Assembly (NCBI GenBank): GCA_029718625.1
Contig: CM056380.1
Location: 101,066,193 to 101,130,192, forward strand
Direction of reading: 5' to 3'
DNA: 64,000 bases
Source: Synaphobranchus kaupii
Taxonomy: Eukaryota; Chordata; Actinopteri; Anguilliformes; Synaphobranchidae
The number at the start of each line of letters is the position of its first letter. The first letter of the stretch is position 1. The notes under the pieces were generated by a model. The model ran no database searches, was not told the origin of the DNA, and worked only from the letters and a program-made list of their open reading frames with translations. Made by a program: the position numbers and the translations under genes. Positions 63,662-64,000 of this stretch are shown here, piece after piece.

Positions 63662-64000
63662 CTAAAAACACCAAGAAAAATGTAGACAAATATATTTTTA
63701 AACCGGGCTACACTGAGAGCACTCCTCTAATCAGCTAGAGCGTCCCCACAGTAGACTGTCCGTACCTTCAGATTCCACTGCTACAGATGCAACCATTCCC
63801 ATAGGGATTCGTGGAGACTTTAATGATTCAAACGGTTGCATAAGCTCTTGAGTATACTGCATAGCTTCCTTAGAGTAGCGAAATATCACAACAGTCAGAA
63901 GCTATAAAATACAAGGAATTGATATTTTAGTTGATGCATGTTTAACAATGTAACCGACAGCGCAGACCCCCTTATCGACATGGTACGCTCTGCGAGCAGG

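Overview
This window is vertebrate nuclear DNA, most likely from a ray-finned (teleost) fish. Its genes are split by GT-AG introns. The introns and intergenic DNA are full of tRNA-headed SINEs, Tc1-like and hAT-like transposon fragments, foldback elements, minisatellites and CA/GA microsatellites. No bacterial-type gene, phage or CRISPR array is present. I built the gene models by hand, matching splice sites and phases to vertebrate protein families from memory. Exon ends are exact where phases close and should be confirmed with RNA data.

Four genes lie in the order known from human 3p14: TMF1, UBA3, ARL6IP5, FRMD4B. (1) TMF1, a Golgi coiled-coil protein, lies on the minus strand at 1-12330. 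It has 16 coding exons here and its C-terminal end is cut off by the left edge. (2) UBA3, the catalytic subunit of the NEDD8 E1 enzyme, lies on the minus strand at 14101-23013. It is complete, with 18 exons and 461 codons plus stop, all phases closing. (3) ARL6IP5, a PRA1-family ER membrane protein, lies on the plus strand at 24181-28741. It is complete, with 3 exons and 190 aa, head-to-head with UBA3 across about 1.2 kb. (4) FRMD4B, a FERM-domain cytohesin-binding scaffold, lies on the minus strand at 37408-63661. It has 18 coding exons here and its N-terminal exons lie beyond the right edge. The genes are ordinary housekeeping and scaffold genes and do not form a functional cassette. LMOD3, which sits between ARL6IP5 and FRMD4B in human, is not seen in the 30.2-37.4 kb gap.

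The repeats and structures are the unusual part. A 36-bp minisatellite of about 48 copies sits in a TMF1 intron and is open in several frames on both strands. A 70-bp minisatellite of about 22 copies and a long CA tract sit in an FRMD4B intron. ARL6IP5 intron 1 holds a nearly perfect 230-bp palindrome with no spacer. Several non-autonomous DNA elements still have readable target-site duplications (8 bp hAT-type, TTAA-type, 5 bp). One hAT element between UBA3 and ARL6IP5 sits inside a SINE tail and itself carries a retroposon-like insert. TMF1 and FRMD4B each show a one-base frame discontinuity, and TMF1 contains a GC-AG intron. I found no convincing new multi-gene system. The findings list the specific anomalies worth checking.
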